Shown: one piece after another, positions 17,743 to 29,263 of the stretch
Numbering within the stretch: position 1 is the stretch's first letter
Layout of the letters: the number at the start of each line of letters is the position of its first letter
Assembly: GCF_009766105.1 (NCBI RefSeq)
Contig: NZ_LMUH01000009.1
Span: 399,428-463,427, forward strand
Direction: 5' to 3'
Source of the DNA: Granulicella sp. S156
Lineage (GTDB): Bacteria > Acidobacteriota > Terriglobia > Terriglobales > Acidobacteriaceae
Length of the DNA stretch: 64,000 nucleotides
Notes under the pieces: model-generated
What the model saw: only the letters and a program-made list of their open reading frames with translations
Databases searched by the model: none
What the model was told of the DNA's origin: nothing
Made by a program: the position numbers and the translations under genes

Positions 17743-19266
17743 TCACTTCTGAATCGTCGTTTCGCCCTTGCTCAGTCTCTTCGAGACCTGTTCCGGTGTG
17801 GGTAGCTGGGTGCGATCCCATCCTCCGCCGAGAGCCTCGATCAACTGCACGGAAGCCGTCATCACGTTGGTATGAAGGGTGACGAGCGTCTGCTGATCCG
17901 TAAGCAAGGTGGTTTGCGCCGTAACTACATCGACGTAAGGGTCGATGCCTGTGGTGTAGCGCCCCATCTCCAAATCGAGATATTCCTTCGCGGACTGCTC
18001 GGCCTGTTGCTGTTGTTGAATCTGCGTGGACTGGATGCGTGTCGAGGAGAGGTAGTCTTCTACCTGCTGGAATGCAGTCAGGACGGCCTGCCGATAGCTA
18101 GCAACATCGGCGTTGTAGGTAAAGATGTATTGGTTCACGGTGGCACGGCGAAGGCCTGCGTCGTAGATAGTCTCGGACACAGATGGCCCGACCGACCAGA
18201 AACGGCTCGCTATGTCGAATAGGTGTTTCCAGCTCGAGCTCTCCAGGCCGCCTGATGCGCTCAGCGTAAGGGTGGGATAGAAGGCGGCATAGGCCACCCC
18301 AATCTGCGCGTTTGCTGAGGCCATATTTCGTTCAGCCGCGGCGATGTCGGGTCTGCGCTCCAGCAACTGCGACGGAACTCCGATTGGAATGGGCGGCGGA
18401 ACTGCATCCAGTACTCTTATTGGGATAGAGAAGCCTGAGGCGTTCGTCCCGATCAGAACGGCGATGGCATGCTCATACTGGGCGCGCGCTACGCCGAGGT
18501 TTGTAGCGGCTGCCTGGGCATTCTGCAGTGTGTTCTGTGCTTCGACCACCGAGATCCGATCGCCAACGCCGGTGTCGTACTGAGCCTGCGTATAGTCCAA
18601 GGCCTTCTTGTCGGCTTCAATGGTTTGGTTGTAGAGGTCCTGCAGCGCGTCCTGACCGCGAATTTCGAAGAAGGTGATGGCCAGATCAGCCTGCTCGGTG
18701 AGGCGCTCATTCTCCAGATCGGCGGCGCTGAGCTGTGCGGCATACTGCTGCTCGTGGATCGTATTGCGAACCTTACCCCAGAGATCCGGCTCCCACGAAA
18801 CATCTAGGGGGAGAGTCGTCAGGTTGGTCGTCAGGTTTTGGCCGGTCGTTGCGCTTGTAGTGCCTGAATTGTTTACGGTGTTCGCCGAGGTTCCCGCACG
18901 CGTATATCCAGGAGATGTGCCCACTGTGGGGTAGAGCTGGGAGCGGGCCTGTGCGATCAGGGTGCGCGCTTCCATGAAGTTCTCGAAGAATTGCTTGATG
19001 TTCTGGTTGTTGATGTTCAGCTGGTCTTCGAGTGCGTTCAATTCGGGATCGTTGTAGATCTCCCACCATTTGCCATGCAGCATGGCATCCTGTGGTTGCG
19101 CGACCTTCCAGGCATCGGAGTTGGGCGCCGGTGCTTCTTTATAGGCGACCGGCGGAGCCTGTGCCATGGCAGGCGGCACCTGATATTTGGGGCCGACCCT
19201 GCAGCCTGTCAGCAGCAGAGCCGCAACAGCAGAAGTAAGTGCAGCAGATTGACGGAAGGTAGTCAT
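17743..19266 (-). CDS. RND efflux outer-membrane lipoprotein (NodT/OprM type)
   Basis: A 507-residue TolC-superfamily lipoprotein: the lipobox LLTGC near residue 21 is followed by RVGPKYQVPP, the standard start of NodT/CusC-type factors. Two repeated coiled-coil/beta units follow, with IGVPSQLLERRPDIAAAERNMASANAQIGVA in the middle. It should form the outer-membrane exit duct for the permeases encoded just upstream (36-base gap). ATG 19266 is chosen; the TTG at 19290 would add eight unconserved residues. The last gene of the four-gene operon. Confidence 0.93.
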   Translation of the reverse strand: MTTFRQSAALTSAVAALLLTGCRVGPKYQVPPAMAQAPPVAYKEAPAPNSDAWKVAQPQDAMLHGKWWEIYNDPELNALEDQLNINNQNIKQFFENFMEARTLIAQARSQLYPTVGTSPGYTRAGTSANTVNNSGTTSATTGQNLTTNLTTLPLDVSWEPDLWGKVRNTIHEQQYAAQLSAADLENERLTEQADLAITFFEIRGQDALQDLYNQTIEADKKALDYTQAQYDTGVGDRISVVEAQNTLQNAQAAATNLGVARAQYEHAIAVLIGTNASGFSIPIRVLDAVPPPIPIGVPSQLLERRPDIAAAERNMASANAQIGVAYAAFYPTLTLSASGGLESSSWKHLFDIASRFWSVGPSVSETIYDAGLRRATVNQYIFTYNADVASYRQAVLTAFQQVEDYLSSTRIQSTQIQQQQQAEQSAKEYLDLEMGRYTTGIDPYVDVVTAQTTLLTDQQTLVTLHTNVMTASVQLIEALGGGWDRTQLPTPEQVSKRLSKGETTIQK

Positions 19267-19302
19267 AGTTTTATGTCCATGCTTCTTCAAAATTAGTCCA
19301 GA

Positions 19303-22300
19303 TTAATCTGGGGTGGAGGGCACAAGGCCATCCGTGGCACGAAAGTCGTCGTGGTGCTTGCCGGCTATGCGGAGGCGCAGCTTGTCGAACATGAGATAGA
19401 CGACCGGAGTTGTAAAGAGCGTAAGCATCTGGCTGACGATCAGGCCGCCAACAATGGTAATGCCCAGCGGCCGGCGAAGCTCGGATCCCGTGCCTGTTCC
19501 AAAGGCCAGGGGGAGAGCGCCGAAGAGTGCCGCCATCGTGGTCATCAGAATGGGACGAAAGCGCAGCATGCAGGCCTCGAAGATGGCGTCTTCCGTATTC
19601 ATGCCGCCCTCGCGTTCTGCCTGGAGGGCGAAGTCGATCATCATGATGGCGTTCTTTTTTACGATGCCGATCAGAAGAACGATGCCGATGATCGAGATGA
19701 CGTTCAGGTCCTCCTTGAAGACCATCAACGCCAGCATGGCGCCCACGCTGGCTGACGGCAGGGTGGACAGGATCGTGATGGGGTGCACCAGGCTTTCGTA
19801 CAGTACCCCGAGCACGATGTAGACCGCCAGAATGGCCGTCAAAATCAGATAGGGCTCGGTGCCGAGCGACTGCTGATACGCCTGCAGCGTTCCGGCGAAT
19901 TGACCCTGAATCGACGTGGGGGTGCCGAGCTTCTGCTTCATCTGCTCGATTTCAAGCGTGGCATCACTGAGCGAAACGCCCGGCGCAAGATTGAAGGACA
20001 CCGTAACGGAAGGAAAGAGCCCGGTGTGGTTGAGTGCCAGTGGGGTTGTATTGGCGCTGCTCTTCGTCATGGCAGCGAGTGGCGTATTCCCGCTGGCAGT
20101 CGTGCTGCTGCTCGAGGCGCCGTGGAAGTACACACTCTTCAAGCCCTCTGGGCTTGCCCAGTATTGGGGAGCGACTTCGAGCACAACGTAGTACTGGTTC
20201 AACTGCGTATAGATAAGCGAGACTTCAGATTGGCCGAAGGCTGCGTACAGCGCGGAATCGAGCGAACTGGCCGTCTGTCCAAGTTTTGCCGCAGTGACGC
20301 GGTCGTAGGTGAGAAGTTGGTCGAGGCCGCCGTTCTGTTGATCGGAGCTTACGTCCTGGAATCCGCGCAGATGCGTCATCGATTCCAACAGCTTCGGCCC
20401 CCAGGTCTGGAGGTCGTTCACATTGTCGGCCTGGATGGTGTACTGATAGAGCGCGTTGCTGGAGCGTCCCCCGATGCGCAGGTCCTGCGATGCCTGCAGG
20501 AAGGTCGAGGCTCCGGTCAGCTTATTCAGTGGGTTGCGAAGTTCATTGATGATCTGCGGAGCGCCATCCTTACGCTGCTTGGGCGCATGACTGCCCAATG
20601 GCTTGAGGATGACAAAGATATTTCCTGTGTTCGTCGCGCCGCCGCCGCCTGTGAAGCCGATCACGTTTTGTACTGATGGATTTTTCTTGATTACGTCCTC
20701 AGCCTGCAGCAGAGAGGAGTTCATCACTGGATAGGACGCGTCCTGGGGGCCGCGAATAGCTCCAGACAGCGAGCCAGTGTCCTGTTGCGGGAAGAATCCC
20801 TTCGGGATTTTGATGATGATGACCACATTGAGAGCGATGGTCAAAAGCAGAACCGTAAGCATGAGCCCTGGGTTTTCCAGCACCCAGTGGAGACTCCTTC
20901 GATACAGATTCAAAACCCAGTCGAAGGCGCTCTCTGTCGCCATGTATATCCGGCCATGCTTCTTGCCGTGGTCGTGCTTCAGCAGATAAGCACACATCAT
21001 GGGCGTGGTGGTCAGGGAGATGGCCATCGACACCACGATGGCGGTAGAGAGAGTAACAGCAAACTCGCGGAAGAGGCGGCCTACGATTCCGCCCATCAGG
21101 AGCAGCGGGATAAAGACCGCGATCAGCGAGATGCTGATGGACACCACGGTAAAGCCGATCTCTTGTGCCCCCTTCAATGCAGCTTCAAAGGGGTCCATTC
21201 CATTTTCGGTATGGCGCGTGATGTTTTCCATCACGACGATGGCGTCGTCCACCACGAAGCCGGTCGAGATGGTCAGGGCCATCAAAGACAGGTTGTCGAG
21301 GCTGTAGCCGAAGATGTACATGATCGCAAAGGTACCGATCAATGAAACCGGAACGGCGACAGCGGGAATGAGTGTGGCCCGGCCGTTGCGCAGGAAGACA
21401 AACACGACAAGGACGACCAGGCATACGGAAAGAATGAGCGTACTTTCGACATCGTCAACCGATGCGCGGATCGTCGTCGTACGGTCCAGAACCTTTGTTA
21501 CCTTGATGCCCTGCGGGATGGACGCTTCGAGCGAAGGCATCTGCGCATCGATACGATCGACCGTGTCGATGATGTTGGCTCCCGGCTGGCGGAAGACGAC
21601 AAGCACGATGGAGCGTTTGCCGTTCAGATAGCCGCCGGCCCGTACGTTCTGCACGGAGTCGACCACATCGGCCACATCCGACAGCCGTATCGCCGCGCCC
21701 TTGCTGTAACCGACGATGAGCGGCTTATAGTCTTCGGCATGCGAGATCTGACCATTCACCACGATGTCGGCGCTGACATCGCCATTCGTGATTTGTCCGC
21801 GTGCCAGGTTGGTGTTCTGCAGGCTCAGGACAGACTGCAGATTCGACATCGCCAACCCATAGCTGGCAAGCTTGGTTGGATTTACCTCCACACGCACGGA
21901 CGGCAGTGCACCGCCACCGGCACTCACCTGGCCCACGCCTTGAATCTGTGAAAGCTTCTGCACCATCACGGTGGAAGCTTCGTCGTAGAGCTTGTCCGGG
22001 CCATAGACGTCGGAGGTAAGGCCGAGGAGCATGATCGGCGAATCGGCCGGATTCACCTTGCGATAGGTGGGGTCGCTGGGCAGGTTGGCGGGGAGATAGG
22101 TTCGAGCGGCGTTAATGGCCGCTTCTACGTCGCGCGCCGCGCCATCGATGTCACGACTCAGATCGAACTGAATGGTGACCGAAGTTGAGCTTAGGCTGCT
22201 GGAAGAGGTCATCTCCGTAACGCCGGCGATGTGGCCGAACTGCCGCTCAAGAGGCGTTGCGACGGACGACGCCATGATGTCCGCACTGGCGCCGGGAAGG

Positions 22301-22449
22301 CTAGCGCTGACGGAGATAGTAGGAAAATCCACCTGTGGCAGCGGCGAAACGGGAAGCACCGTAAACGCGATGGCCCCAGCGATGGCAATGGCAACCGTAA
22401 GCAGCGTTGTCGCTACCGGACGGTGGATGAATGGGGCGGAGAGACTCAT
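19303..22449 (-). CDS. mdtC: RND efflux permease, MdtC-like
   Basis: A 1048-residue inner-membrane proton-driven transporter of the HAE-RND class. It starts with [21 protein letters not shown] and shows twelve membrane helices in the usual 1+5 and 1+5 pattern, with [27 protein letters not shown] in helix 4, where the paired Asp residues carry protons. Large periplasmic loops lie between helices 1-2 and 7-8. It works as a partner of the upstream permease, as in MdtB2C heterotrimers. The start codon overlaps the stop of the upstream permease gene (ATGA), showing translational coupling. Substrates cannot be read from sequence. Confidence 0.93.
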   Translation of the reverse strand: MSLSAPFIHRPVATTLLTVAIAIAGAIAFTVLPVSPLPQVDFPTISVSASLPGASADIMASSVATPLERQFGHIAGVTEMTSSSSLSSTSVTIQFDLSRDIDGAARDVEAAINAARTYLPANLPSDPTYRKVNPADSPIMLLGLTSDVYGPDKLYDEASTVMVQKLSQIQGVGQVSAGGGALPSVRVEVNPTKLASYGLAMSNLQSVLSLQNTNLARGQITNGDVSADIVVNGQISHAEDYKPLIVGYSKGAAIRLSDVADVVDSVQNVRAGGYLNGKRSIVLVVFRQPGANIIDTVDRIDAQMPSLEASIPQGIKVTKVLDRTTTIRASVDDVESTLILSVCLVVLVVFVFLRNGRATLIPAVAVPVSLIGTFAIMYIFGYSLDNLSLMALTISTGFVVDDAIVVMENITRHTENGMDPFEAALKGAQEIGFTVVSISISLIAVFIPLLLMGGIVGRLFREFAVTLSTAIVVSMAISLTTTPMMCAYLLKHDHGKKHGRIYMATESAFDWVLNLYRRSLHWVLENPGLMLTVLLLTIALNVVIIIKIPKGFFPQQDTGSLSGAIRGPQDASYPVMNSSLLQAEDVIKKNPSVQNVIGFTGGGGATNTGNIFVILKPLGSHAPKQRKDGAPQIINELRNPLNKLTGASTFLQASQDLRIGGRSSNALYQYTIQADNVNDLQTWGPKLLESMTHLRGFQDVSSDQQNGGLDQLLTYDRVTAAKLGQTASSLDSALYAAFGQSEVSLIYTQLNQYYVVLEVAPQYWASPEGLKSVYFHGASSSSTTASGNTPLAAMTKSSANTTPLALNHTGLFPSVTVSFNLAPGVSLSDATLEIEQMKQKLGTPTSIQGQFAGTLQAYQQSLGTEPYLILTAILAVYIVLGVLYESLVHPITILSTLPSASVGAMLALMVFKEDLNVISIIGIVLLIGIVKKNAIMMIDFALQAEREGGMNTEDAIFEACMLRFRPILMTTMAALFGALPLAFGTGTGSELRRPLGITIVGGLIVSQMLTLFTTPVVYLMFDKLRLRIAGKHHDDFRATDGLVPSTPD

Positions 22450-25400
22450 GACTGCCCTGCCGGTTGCGGGGCTTCACCATTGTGCGGCGGGACTGGAGAG
22501 TGCTTCGGCTTGCGCGAGAAACGGCTCGCCAGATTGTCGAAGAAGATATAGATGACCGGAGTCGTGTACAGCGTAAGTACCTGGCTGAGCAGCAAGCCGC
22601 CGACCATGGCAATACCCAGCGGCCGACGCAACTCGGAACCGATGCCATGCCCGAACGCCAGTGGCAGACCGCCCAGCAGCGCAGCCATGGTGGTCATCAT
22701 GATCGGGCGGAAGCGCAGCAGGCAGGCCTCATAGATGGCTTCAGTCGAGCTTTTGCCGTGCTGTCGCTCAGCCTCCAGGGCGAAGTCCACCATCATAATG
22801 CCGTTTTTCTTAACGATACCGATGAGTAGAACGATGCCTATGATGGCCACGACGCTCAGATCCTGATGGAAGAGGATGAGCGAAAGAAAGGCTCCGACGC
22901 CAGCAGACGGCAGCGTCGACAAGATCGTAATGGGGTGAATGAAGCTCTCATACAGAACGCCCAGAACGATATAGACCGTGACCAGGGCGGCGAGAATCAG
23001 CAGGGGCTCGTTGGACAGCGAGTTTCTGAACGAGGCCGCGGTGCCCTGGAAGTCGGCCTGCAGGCTGGCCGGCATATGCATGTCCTTCTGCACCTTGGTG
23101 ATCGCCGTAATGGCGCCGCCGAGCGCAGCATTCGGGGCCAGGTTGAAGGAGACCGTAATCGATGGAAACTGTCCTTGATGCGTGATGGAGAGAGGTTCCG
23201 TCGTGGTGTTGAAGTGCGAGAACGCACTCAGAGGAACAGGGCTGCCGTAACTGGAGCTTGTAGTGCCGGCCGAGGTTGCCCCTCCGCTGGAGGCTGCCGT
23301 GCTCGACGTGAGCGCGTTGACCGGTGCGGAGATCGTGCTGGCTGAAGGCGTGTAGAGCGCGGAGCCGGTCAGTGCGTTCGAGCCGGCTGAAGTAGAACCA
23401 TTTCCCGAAGAGGTAGAAGCACCGGCGCCGGTCGCGCCGGACGAGGCATTGGACTGGATGAAAATGTGATCCAGCTTATTGGGATCAAGTTGGAACTGCG
23501 GCTGGGCCTCGAGAATCACGTGATACTGATTCAGCTGCGTGTACATCGTGTTGATCTGCCGCTGTCCGAAGGCGTCGTACAGGGTGTTGTCGACTGTTGT
23601 CGGAGCGATGCCCAGCCGGGAAGCCGTTACGCGGTCAAGCGCCAGGGATACGGCGAGCCCGCCCAGCTGCTGATCGGTGGCAACGTCCTCCAGTTCGGGC
23701 AACTTCTTTAGTTGCGTCACGAAACGGTTTGTCCAGTCGTTCAGCTCGTTCTGGTCGGGATCTTCAAGCGTGTACTGATATTGCGTGCGGCTGACCCGGT
23801 CATCAATAGTGATGTTCTGCACCGGCTGCATGAAGAGCTGAATACCCTGCACCTGGTCGTTGAGCTTTTGTTGCAGCCTGCGAATGACGTCGGAGGCGTT
23901 TATGTCGCGTTCGCCTGACCCTGAACCGAGAGGCTTGAGATTGATCGAAAGTCTGCCGCTATTGGTCGTGGTATTGGTGCCGTCCGCGCCAATAAAGGAA
24001 GACAGGCTCTCTACGGCGGGGTCCTTGAGAATGACATCCGCCAACTCCTTCTGTTTCTCCGCCATGGCTTTTGTGCCGATGGTCGGCGGCGCCTGCGAAA
24101 TCCCTTGGATCACGCCGGTATCCTGCACCGGGAAGAATCCCTTGGGGATGATGATGTACAGAAAGACCGTGAGCATCAGCGTCGCAAGAGCAACGAAGAG
24201 TGTGATCGTCTGGAACCGCAGAACGAACTTCAGAGTGCGTCCATAGAACGCGATCATACTTTCGAAGACGTGTTCCGACATCTTGTAGAAACGTTTCTGT
24301 TCGGCTTCGGGATCGTGCTTCAGGATGCGTGAAGCCATCATCGGCGTTAGCGTCAGCGAAACTACCGCCGAGATCACGATGGTGACAGCGAGGGTGACGG
24401 CGAACTCGCGGAAGAGGCGGCCGACGACGTCGCCCATGAAGAGCAGTGGAATCAGCACTGCGATCAGCGATACCGTCAACGAAAGAATGGTGAAACCGAT
24501 CTGCTCCGCGCCTTTCAATGCCGCCTGTAGCGGAGGGTCTCCTTCCTCCAGGTAGCGCGAGATGTTTTCCACCATGACGATCGCGTCGTCGACGACGAAG
24601 CCCGTCGAGATGGTCAATGCCATCAGCGAGAGGTTGTCGAGGCTGTATCCCAGAGCGTACATAGCCCCGAAGGTGCCGACCAGCGAGAGCGGTACGGCCA
24701 CACTGGGAATAATGGTGGCGTAGAGATTGCGCAGGAAGAGAAAGATGACGAGGACGACCAGCCCGACCGTCAGCATGAGTTCAAACTCGACATCGTCGAC
24801 GGACGCCTGAATGGAGGTCGTCAGGTCGGTGAGCGTTGTGACCTCAATACCCTTGGGCAGGTTCGCTTCCAGCTGTGGCAACAGGCTCTTGATGCTCTTG
24901 ACGACACTGATGGTATTGCCGCCCGGCTGCCGTTGCACGTTCAGGATGATGGCCGGCGTCTGGTTCATCCAGGCTGCCTGCGTGGTGTTCTCCACACCAT
25001 CAATGATGTTGGCAACATCGGGCAACATGACCGGCGCGCCATTGCGATACGCGACTACGACCTTTTTGTAGTCATCGCTGGTGACGAGCTGGTCGTTCGC
25101 GTCGATCTGATAGTCCTGCCGAGGGCCATCGAAGTTACCCTTCGCGGCGTTGACGCTGGCGTTGCTGACCGCAGTGCGAAGATCTTCGAGGTTAATTCCA
25201 TAGGAAGACAGCGCGGTGGGGTTCACCTGGATGCGCACAGCCGGCTTCTGGCCGCCGCTGATACTTACCAGGCCTACGCCATTGAGCTGCGAGATCTTAG
25301 GTGCGAGGCGGGTGTCGACGAGGTCTTCCACCTGCGAGAGCGGAATTGTGCTCGATGTGACCGCCAGCGTCAGCACAGGAGCGTCGGCGGGATTCGTCTT

Positions 25401-25790
25401 GCTGTAGATCGGCGGGGCAGGCAAATTCGCAGGCAGAAAGCTCTGCGCGGCATTGATCGCCGATTGCACCTCTTCTTCCGCGATATCGATATTCAGGCTC
25501 AGGTTGAACTGCAGCACAATAACCGAGTTCCCGCCGGAGCTCGTGGAGGTCATCTGGCTCAGACCCTGCATCTCGCCAAACTGCCGTTCAAGTGGCGCGG
25601 TGACGGTGGTGGCCATGACATCCGGGCTGGAGCCCGGATAGAACGTGAGCACCTGAATGGTCGGATAATCGACCTCCGGCAACGCGGAAACGGGGAGCTG
25701 CGTATAAGCAACAATGCCAATCAGCAGAATTGCCGCCATAAGCAGCGCCGTCGCAACAGGACGGAGGATAAATGGACGCGAAGGACTCAA
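22446..25790 (-). CDS. mdtB: RND efflux permease, MdtB-like, with Ser/Gly-rich insertion
   Basis: A 1114-residue HAE-RND permease ([36 protein letters not shown] in helix 4) and partner of the downstream MdtC-like protein. It is about 60-70 residues longer than usual because of a low-complexity Ser/Thr/Gly/Ala-rich insertion in the second periplasmic loop, about residues 780-850 ([20 protein letters not shown] and following). The DNA there (about 23230-23450) is unusually repetitive for this gene. The start overlaps the adaptor gene by 4 bases. The insertion probably forms a flexible periplasmic loop. Confidence 0.93.
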   Translation of the reverse strand: MSPSRPFILRPVATALLMAAILLIGIVAYTQLPVSALPEVDYPTIQVLTFYPGSSPDVMATTVTAPLERQFGEMQGLSQMTSTSSGGNSVIVLQFNLSLNIDIAEEEVQSAINAAQSFLPANLPAPPIYSKTNPADAPVLTLAVTSSTIPLSQVEDLVDTRLAPKISQLNGVGLVSISGGQKPAVRIQVNPTALSSYGINLEDLRTAVSNASVNAAKGNFDGPRQDYQIDANDQLVTSDDYKKVVVAYRNGAPVMLPDVANIIDGVENTTQAAWMNQTPAIILNVQRQPGGNTISVVKSIKSLLPQLEANLPKGIEVTTLTDLTTSIQASVDDVEFELMLTVGLVVLVIFLFLRNLYATIIPSVAVPLSLVGTFGAMYALGYSLDNLSLMALTISTGFVVDDAIVMVENISRYLEEGDPPLQAALKGAEQIGFTILSLTVSLIAVLIPLLFMGDVVGRLFREFAVTLAVTIVISAVVSLTLTPMMASRILKHDPEAEQKRFYKMSEHVFESMIAFYGRTLKFVLRFQTITLFVALATLMLTVFLYIIIPKGFFPVQDTGVIQGISQAPPTIGTKAMAEKQKELADVILKDPAVESLSSFIGADGTNTTTNSGRLSINLKPLGSGSGERDINASDVIRRLQQKLNDQVQGIQLFMQPVQNITIDDRVSRTQYQYTLEDPDQNELNDWTNRFVTQLKKLPELEDVATDQQLGGLAVSLALDRVTASRLGIAPTTVDNTLYDAFGQRQINTMYTQLNQYHVILEAQPQFQLDPNKLDHIFIQSNASSGATGAGASTSSGNGSTSAGSNALTGSALYTPSASTISAPVNALTSSTAASSGGATSAGTTSSSYGSPVPLSAFSHFNTTTEPLSITHQGQFPSITVSFNLAPNAALGGAITAITKVQKDMHMPASLQADFQGTAASFRNSLSNEPLLILAALVTVYIVLGVLYESFIHPITILSTLPSAGVGAFLSLILFHQDLSVVAIIGIVLLIGIVKKNGIMMVDFALEAERQHGKSSTEAIYEACLLRFRPIMMTTMAALLGGLPLAFGHGIGSELRRPLGIAMVGGLLLSQVLTLYTTPVIYIFFDNLASRFSRKPKHSPVPPHNGEAPQPAGQS

Positions 25791-27037
25791 GGAGCAGTAC
25801 TCCCACTGGTGGTGCTGACGGGAACCGGTTTGTTGGAGATGGAGACCTTCGCTCCATCCTGGAGCTTGTCGAAGCTGCTATCGGCGAGAACATCTCCCGG
25901 ATCAATACCAGTGACTTGCGTCGTGTCTCCGTCGGTCACGCCTGCCTGGATGTTTTTCAGGTGGGCGACATTGTTCTGGATCACGTACACAAACGCTATC
26001 TGGCCGTTATGCTGAATCGCCGAAGTGGGAATCAGTGTGGCGTCGTGCAGGGTATTCACCAGCAGGCGGGTATTTACGAACTCGTTGGGGTAGAGCGAAG
26101 AGTCCTTGTTGACGAAGGTGGCGCGGCCCTTTACGGTTCCGGTCGTCGTATCGATCTGGTTGTCCAGGCTCGATAGTGTGCCGGTTGCAATCTGTTTCAG
26201 CGCTGCCCGGTCATAGGCATCCACGGCCAGCTTAGAGCCCTTGTGCATCGGGGCCACAACCTGTCCAAGACTATCTTCGGCAATGGTGAAGATGACGGTG
26301 ATCGGTTGAATCTGCGTGATCACTGCGAGGGTTGTGCCTCCGGTGGACTGAACCACGTTACCCGGATCCACGAGACGCAGGCCGACACGGCCTGTAATGG
26401 GAGAGGTGATGTGGCAGTAATCGAGCTGAACCCGGTCGAACGCCACGGTGCCCTGGTCGTTCTTTACGGTGCCTTGATCCTGCAGAACAATCTTTTCCTG
26501 GTCGTCCAGCGTCTGCTTGGGAATGGCGTTCTTGGCCCAGGCAGCTTGGTAGCGCTCCAGGTCCATCTGTGCCTGTGCCAGTACGGCCTCGTCCTTCTCC
26601 AGAGTGCCCCGCGCTTCCAGGAGAGTCGCCTCGTACGGCTTCGGATCGATGTCGATCAGTGGATCGCCCTTACGCAGCAACTGGCCTTCTTTGTAGTGCA
26701 CTGACAGGATGATCCCGTTCACCTGGCTGGTGATGGAGGAGGTGTAGACCGGCGTGACGGTGCCAATGGAATCGAGATAGACCCCGATGTCACCCTTGCG
26801 CGCTGTAACGGTATTGATCGTCGCGGTTCCGCCGGCAGCGCCATGACGCCCGGTCGCGGGCTTCGCCGTGTCGTCGTGGTGATGCAATACCAGGTAGAAT
26901 CCCACCGCGAAGATAAGCAGTAAAAGGACCCATACGATAATCCGTACCGTTCCACTGTGTTTGGGTTTCCCCGCAGTAGAGGCAGGCAGTTGATGATCGG
27001 GGCCGATCAGTGGGCGCTCATTCGAATCAGATTGCAA
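25787..27037 (-). CDS. mdtA: RND periplasmic adaptor, MdtA-like
   Basis: A 416-residue membrane-fusion protein linking the permeases to the outer-membrane factor. It has an N-terminal cytoplasmic tail, one membrane anchor (about 31-49, [19 protein letters not shown]), a lipoyl half ([18 protein letters not shown]), an alpha-hairpin with [14 protein letters not shown], and a beta-barrel/membrane-proximal part ([20 protein letters not shown]). The start is TTG 27037 with AGGAGA 5 bases upstream. It is the first gene of the operon adaptor-permease-permease-outer factor; no local regulator gene adjoins it. Confidence 0.93.
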   Translation of the reverse strand: MQSDSNERPLIGPDHQLPASTAGKPKHSGTVRIIVWVLLLLIFAVGFYLVLHHHDDTAKPATGRHGAAGGTATINTVTARKGDIGVYLDSIGTVTPVYTSSITSQVNGIILSVHYKEGQLLRKGDPLIDIDPKPYEATLLEARGTLEKDEAVLAQAQMDLERYQAAWAKNAIPKQTLDDQEKIVLQDQGTVKNDQGTVAFDRVQLDYCHITSPITGRVGLRLVDPGNVVQSTGGTTLAVITQIQPITVIFTIAEDSLGQVVAPMHKGSKLAVDAYDRAALKQIATGTLSSLDNQIDTTTGTVKGRATFVNKDSSLYPNEFVNTRLLVNTLHDATLIPTSAIQHNGQIAFVYVIQNNVAHLKNIQAGVTDGDTTQVTGIDPGDVLADSSFDKLQDGAKVSISNKPVPVSTTSGSTAP

Positions 27038-27567
27038 CGGTGTCTCCTGACCAAGGACGAAGGATCATAATCGTACTACGCAGCTTTGGCTCTCTTATGA
27101 AAGACGAACCAGCTCCTTCAGCAGTTGCAACCCTGAAGTACGCCAGCCTCAAGGCTAGAGCAGTTTTACAGTGGGTGTAGAGCGGAGCGGAAGATTTTTG
27201 CGTGGTTTTCTCCAAGAAAACCACACTGCAATCCTTTTCCGAGGCCACGGTAACTGTGAAACTGCTCTAGATCGCCAGACACAGATGTACTTACTAAGAT
27301 GCAACTTATTTTTTATAACCGATATAAATATTAGGGTTGAGTTGAGCTGCAAGGCCGAGGGACGTCATTCGGTAGATAGCCAGCCACGGAAGCGGGGCAT
27401 CTTGTCAGGATGCGGGTGGAAGATCATCCTTACCGCTCCATGCCCGAACCTTTGGGTGTGACCTGCTTCAGGGGCTAGCCTGCAACATGTTAACCATACT
27501 GGCAGGTATAGTGACGCAAAGGGGTCGGTGAAGGTTTCCAACGTCAATTTGCGGGAGAGCGATAATC
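27038..27567. other. 530-bp divergent intergenic region
   Basis: It separates the divergent efflux operon and the HAD-UbiA gene and contains repeat element A (27155-27270). No protein or RNA gene is recognised in the rest. AT-rich DNA around 27290-27340 (TTATTTTTTATAACCGATAT) may hold the promoter of the HAD-UbiA gene. Confidence 0.5.
27155..27270. repeat. Structured repeat element, copy A
   Basis: Terminal inverted repeats of 18 bases (CTAGAGCAGTTTTACAGT and its complement with one wobble) enclose a perfect 10-bp central hairpin, GTGGTTTTCT-CCA-AGAAAACCAC. The element is 116 bp. Read on the minus strand it aligns in layout with copies at 29112 and 42192. Confidence 0.85.
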
Positions 27568-29112
27568 GTGCTGCAGACGGAGTCAGCGAGTGGCCGTGAG
27601 GAGCTTAGACGGGACGGCATAGGGCCGCACCTTGTTCTGCCCGCTGGTTTGCCGGTGTGTGTGGATCTGGATGGCACCCTCATCAAATCTGACTCGCTGG
27701 TCGATTCGGTGCTGGTCATGGCGCGGCAATCTCCTCTTGAGCTGTTGGGCATTCCCGGTTGGATCGCGCAGGGCAAGGCAGCCTTTAAACGGCATGTGGC
27801 CTCCGCGATTGAACTGGATGTGGAGCATCTGCCCTACAACCGCCCTTTGCTGGAATGGCTTCGTCAGCAGGCGGCCGAAGGCCAGGAGATCTATCTGGCG
27901 ACGGCGGCTGATCGCGCTCTGGCTGACCGCGTCGCAGCATATCTTGGGATCTTCCGTGGGGTTTTGGCTTCCGACGGCGCAACAAACCTGGCCGGAGGCA
28001 ACAAGCTTGCAGCGTTCCGCGAGCGCTTCGGCGACAACTTTTGTTACATCGGTAACGCCAGGCCCGACGCCGAGGTGCTGGCCGTCTGCCAATCGCCCAT
28101 GGTCGCTAATCCGGATCGTGCGCTGCGGACAGCGATGCAACATGCGGGAACGTCTCCAGTTGCAGTCTTCAACGACAGCTCTCCCAAGCTCAAGAGCTGG
28201 CTGAAGGCTGTGCGGCTGCACCAATGGGCCAAGAACACTTTGATCTTCGTTCCTCTGCTGCTCGCCCATGCCTGGAACTCAGATACGTTTACGGACACTT
28301 TTGCAGGAGCCGTTGCCGCTTTTCTCAGCTTCGGCCTCTGCGCCTCTGCGACTTACATCATCAATGATTTGTTGGATATAGAAGCAGACCGCAGACACCC
28401 TCGCAAACGAAACCGTCCTTTTGCGGCAGGTGATCTGTCGGCAATCTCGGGCGTAGTGGTGGTCGTGCTGCTGATGATCGCAGCCGTAGTCCTGGCGGTT
28501 GCGCTTCCCCGGATCGTCGCGGCCGCGCCGGGTCCCTATGAGCTGGCACGGCCCTATAAGTTCCTGTCCTGGCTCGCAATCTACACGGCGACGACCTTGA
28601 CCTACTCCTTATATCTGAAGCGCAAACTGCTCTGGGACGTTTTTGTCTTGAGCGGGCTGTACACCATTCGCATTCTTGCCGGCAGCGGGGCCACAGGCAT
28701 CGTGGTCTCGGCCTGGCTGGCGGGTTTCAGTGTCTTCTTCTTCCTTTCCCTGGCCTTCGTCAAGCGATTTAGCGAGTTGGAAGGCCTGCAGGCCAGCGGG
28801 AAAGTAGTCACCAATGGGCGAGGTTACTTCGTCAGTGACCTGGAGCAGCTGCGTGCCTTGGGAACCGGTGCGGCCTATGCGGCGGTCGTCGTAATGACGC
28901 TGTATATCAATAATCCTGAGAGTAAGCTGCTCTACCACCATCCTGTCCGCCTGTGGTTGGTGGTTCCGGTGCTTTTGCTATGGCTGAGCCAGATATGGAT
29001 GCTGGCTAGTCGTGGCGAAATGCACGACGACCCCGTGGTCTTTGCCATTACGGACAAGCGCAGCCTGCTGCTGGGCGCGCTGATGGCGGTGGTCATCTGG
29101 TGGGCGCTGTAA
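27568..29112 (+). CDS. HAD phosphatase-UbiA prenyltransferase fusion
   Basis: A 514-residue two-domain protein. Residues 28-205 form a HAD-type hydrolase (CVDLDGTLIKSD with the catalytic Asp pair at 33 and 35; ATAADR as motif II; a less canonical GNARPD as motif IV). Residues 215-514 are a UbiA-family membrane prenyltransferase with the first prenyl-diphosphate motif NDLLDIEAD (266-274) and HPRKRNRPFAAGDLS just after it, over about eight helices. Related proteins include decaprenyl-phosphate phosphoribosyl transferases, whose product needs a dephosphorylation step, so the fusion may join consecutive reactions; this is inference. The start is GTG with GGGAGAG upstream. Confidence 0.88.
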   Translation: MLQTESASGREELRRDGIGPHLVLPAGLPVCVDLDGTLIKSDSLVDSVLVMARQSPLELLGIPGWIAQGKAAFKRHVASAIELDVEHLPYNRPLLEWLRQQAAEGQEIYLATAADRALADRVAAYLGIFRGVLASDGATNLAGGNKLAAFRERFGDNFCYIGNARPDAEVLAVCQSPMVANPDRALRTAMQHAGTSPVAVFNDSSPKLKSWLKAVRLHQWAKNTLIFVPLLLAHAWNSDTFTDTFAGAVAAFLSFGLCASATYIINDLLDIEADRRHPRKRNRPFAAGDLSAISGVVVVVLLMIAAVVLAVALPRIVAAAPGPYELARPYKFLSWLAIYTATTLTYSLYLKRKLLWDVFVLSGLYTIRILAGSGATGIVVSAWLAGFSVFFFLSLAFVKRFSELEGLQASGKVVTNGRGYFVSDLEQLRALGTGAAYAAVVVMTLYINNPESKLLYHHPVRLWLVVPVLLLWLSQIWMLASRGEMHDDPVVFAITDKRSLLLGALMAVVIWWAL

Positions 29113-29221
29113 GCATTTCCCCTATTACTGTGAATCGGATGAGTTCTGCGAGTGCCGTTTTTCTTGGGAAAAAACCGCGCACAAGTCTTTCCTTTCGGCC
29201 TGCACCCATAGGGGAAATGCT
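29112..29221. repeat. Structured repeat element, copy B
   Basis: Perfect 14-base terminal inverted repeats (AGCATTTCCCCTAT), starting at the last base of the stop codon of the HAD-UbiA gene, with a central imperfect hairpin around GTTTTTCTTGGGAAAAAAC. It sits between that gene and pheS. Confidence 0.85.
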
Positions 29222-29263
29222 GTAGGGGCGGTTTAGAATAAAAAGGCGACCTAGGGAAAACCG

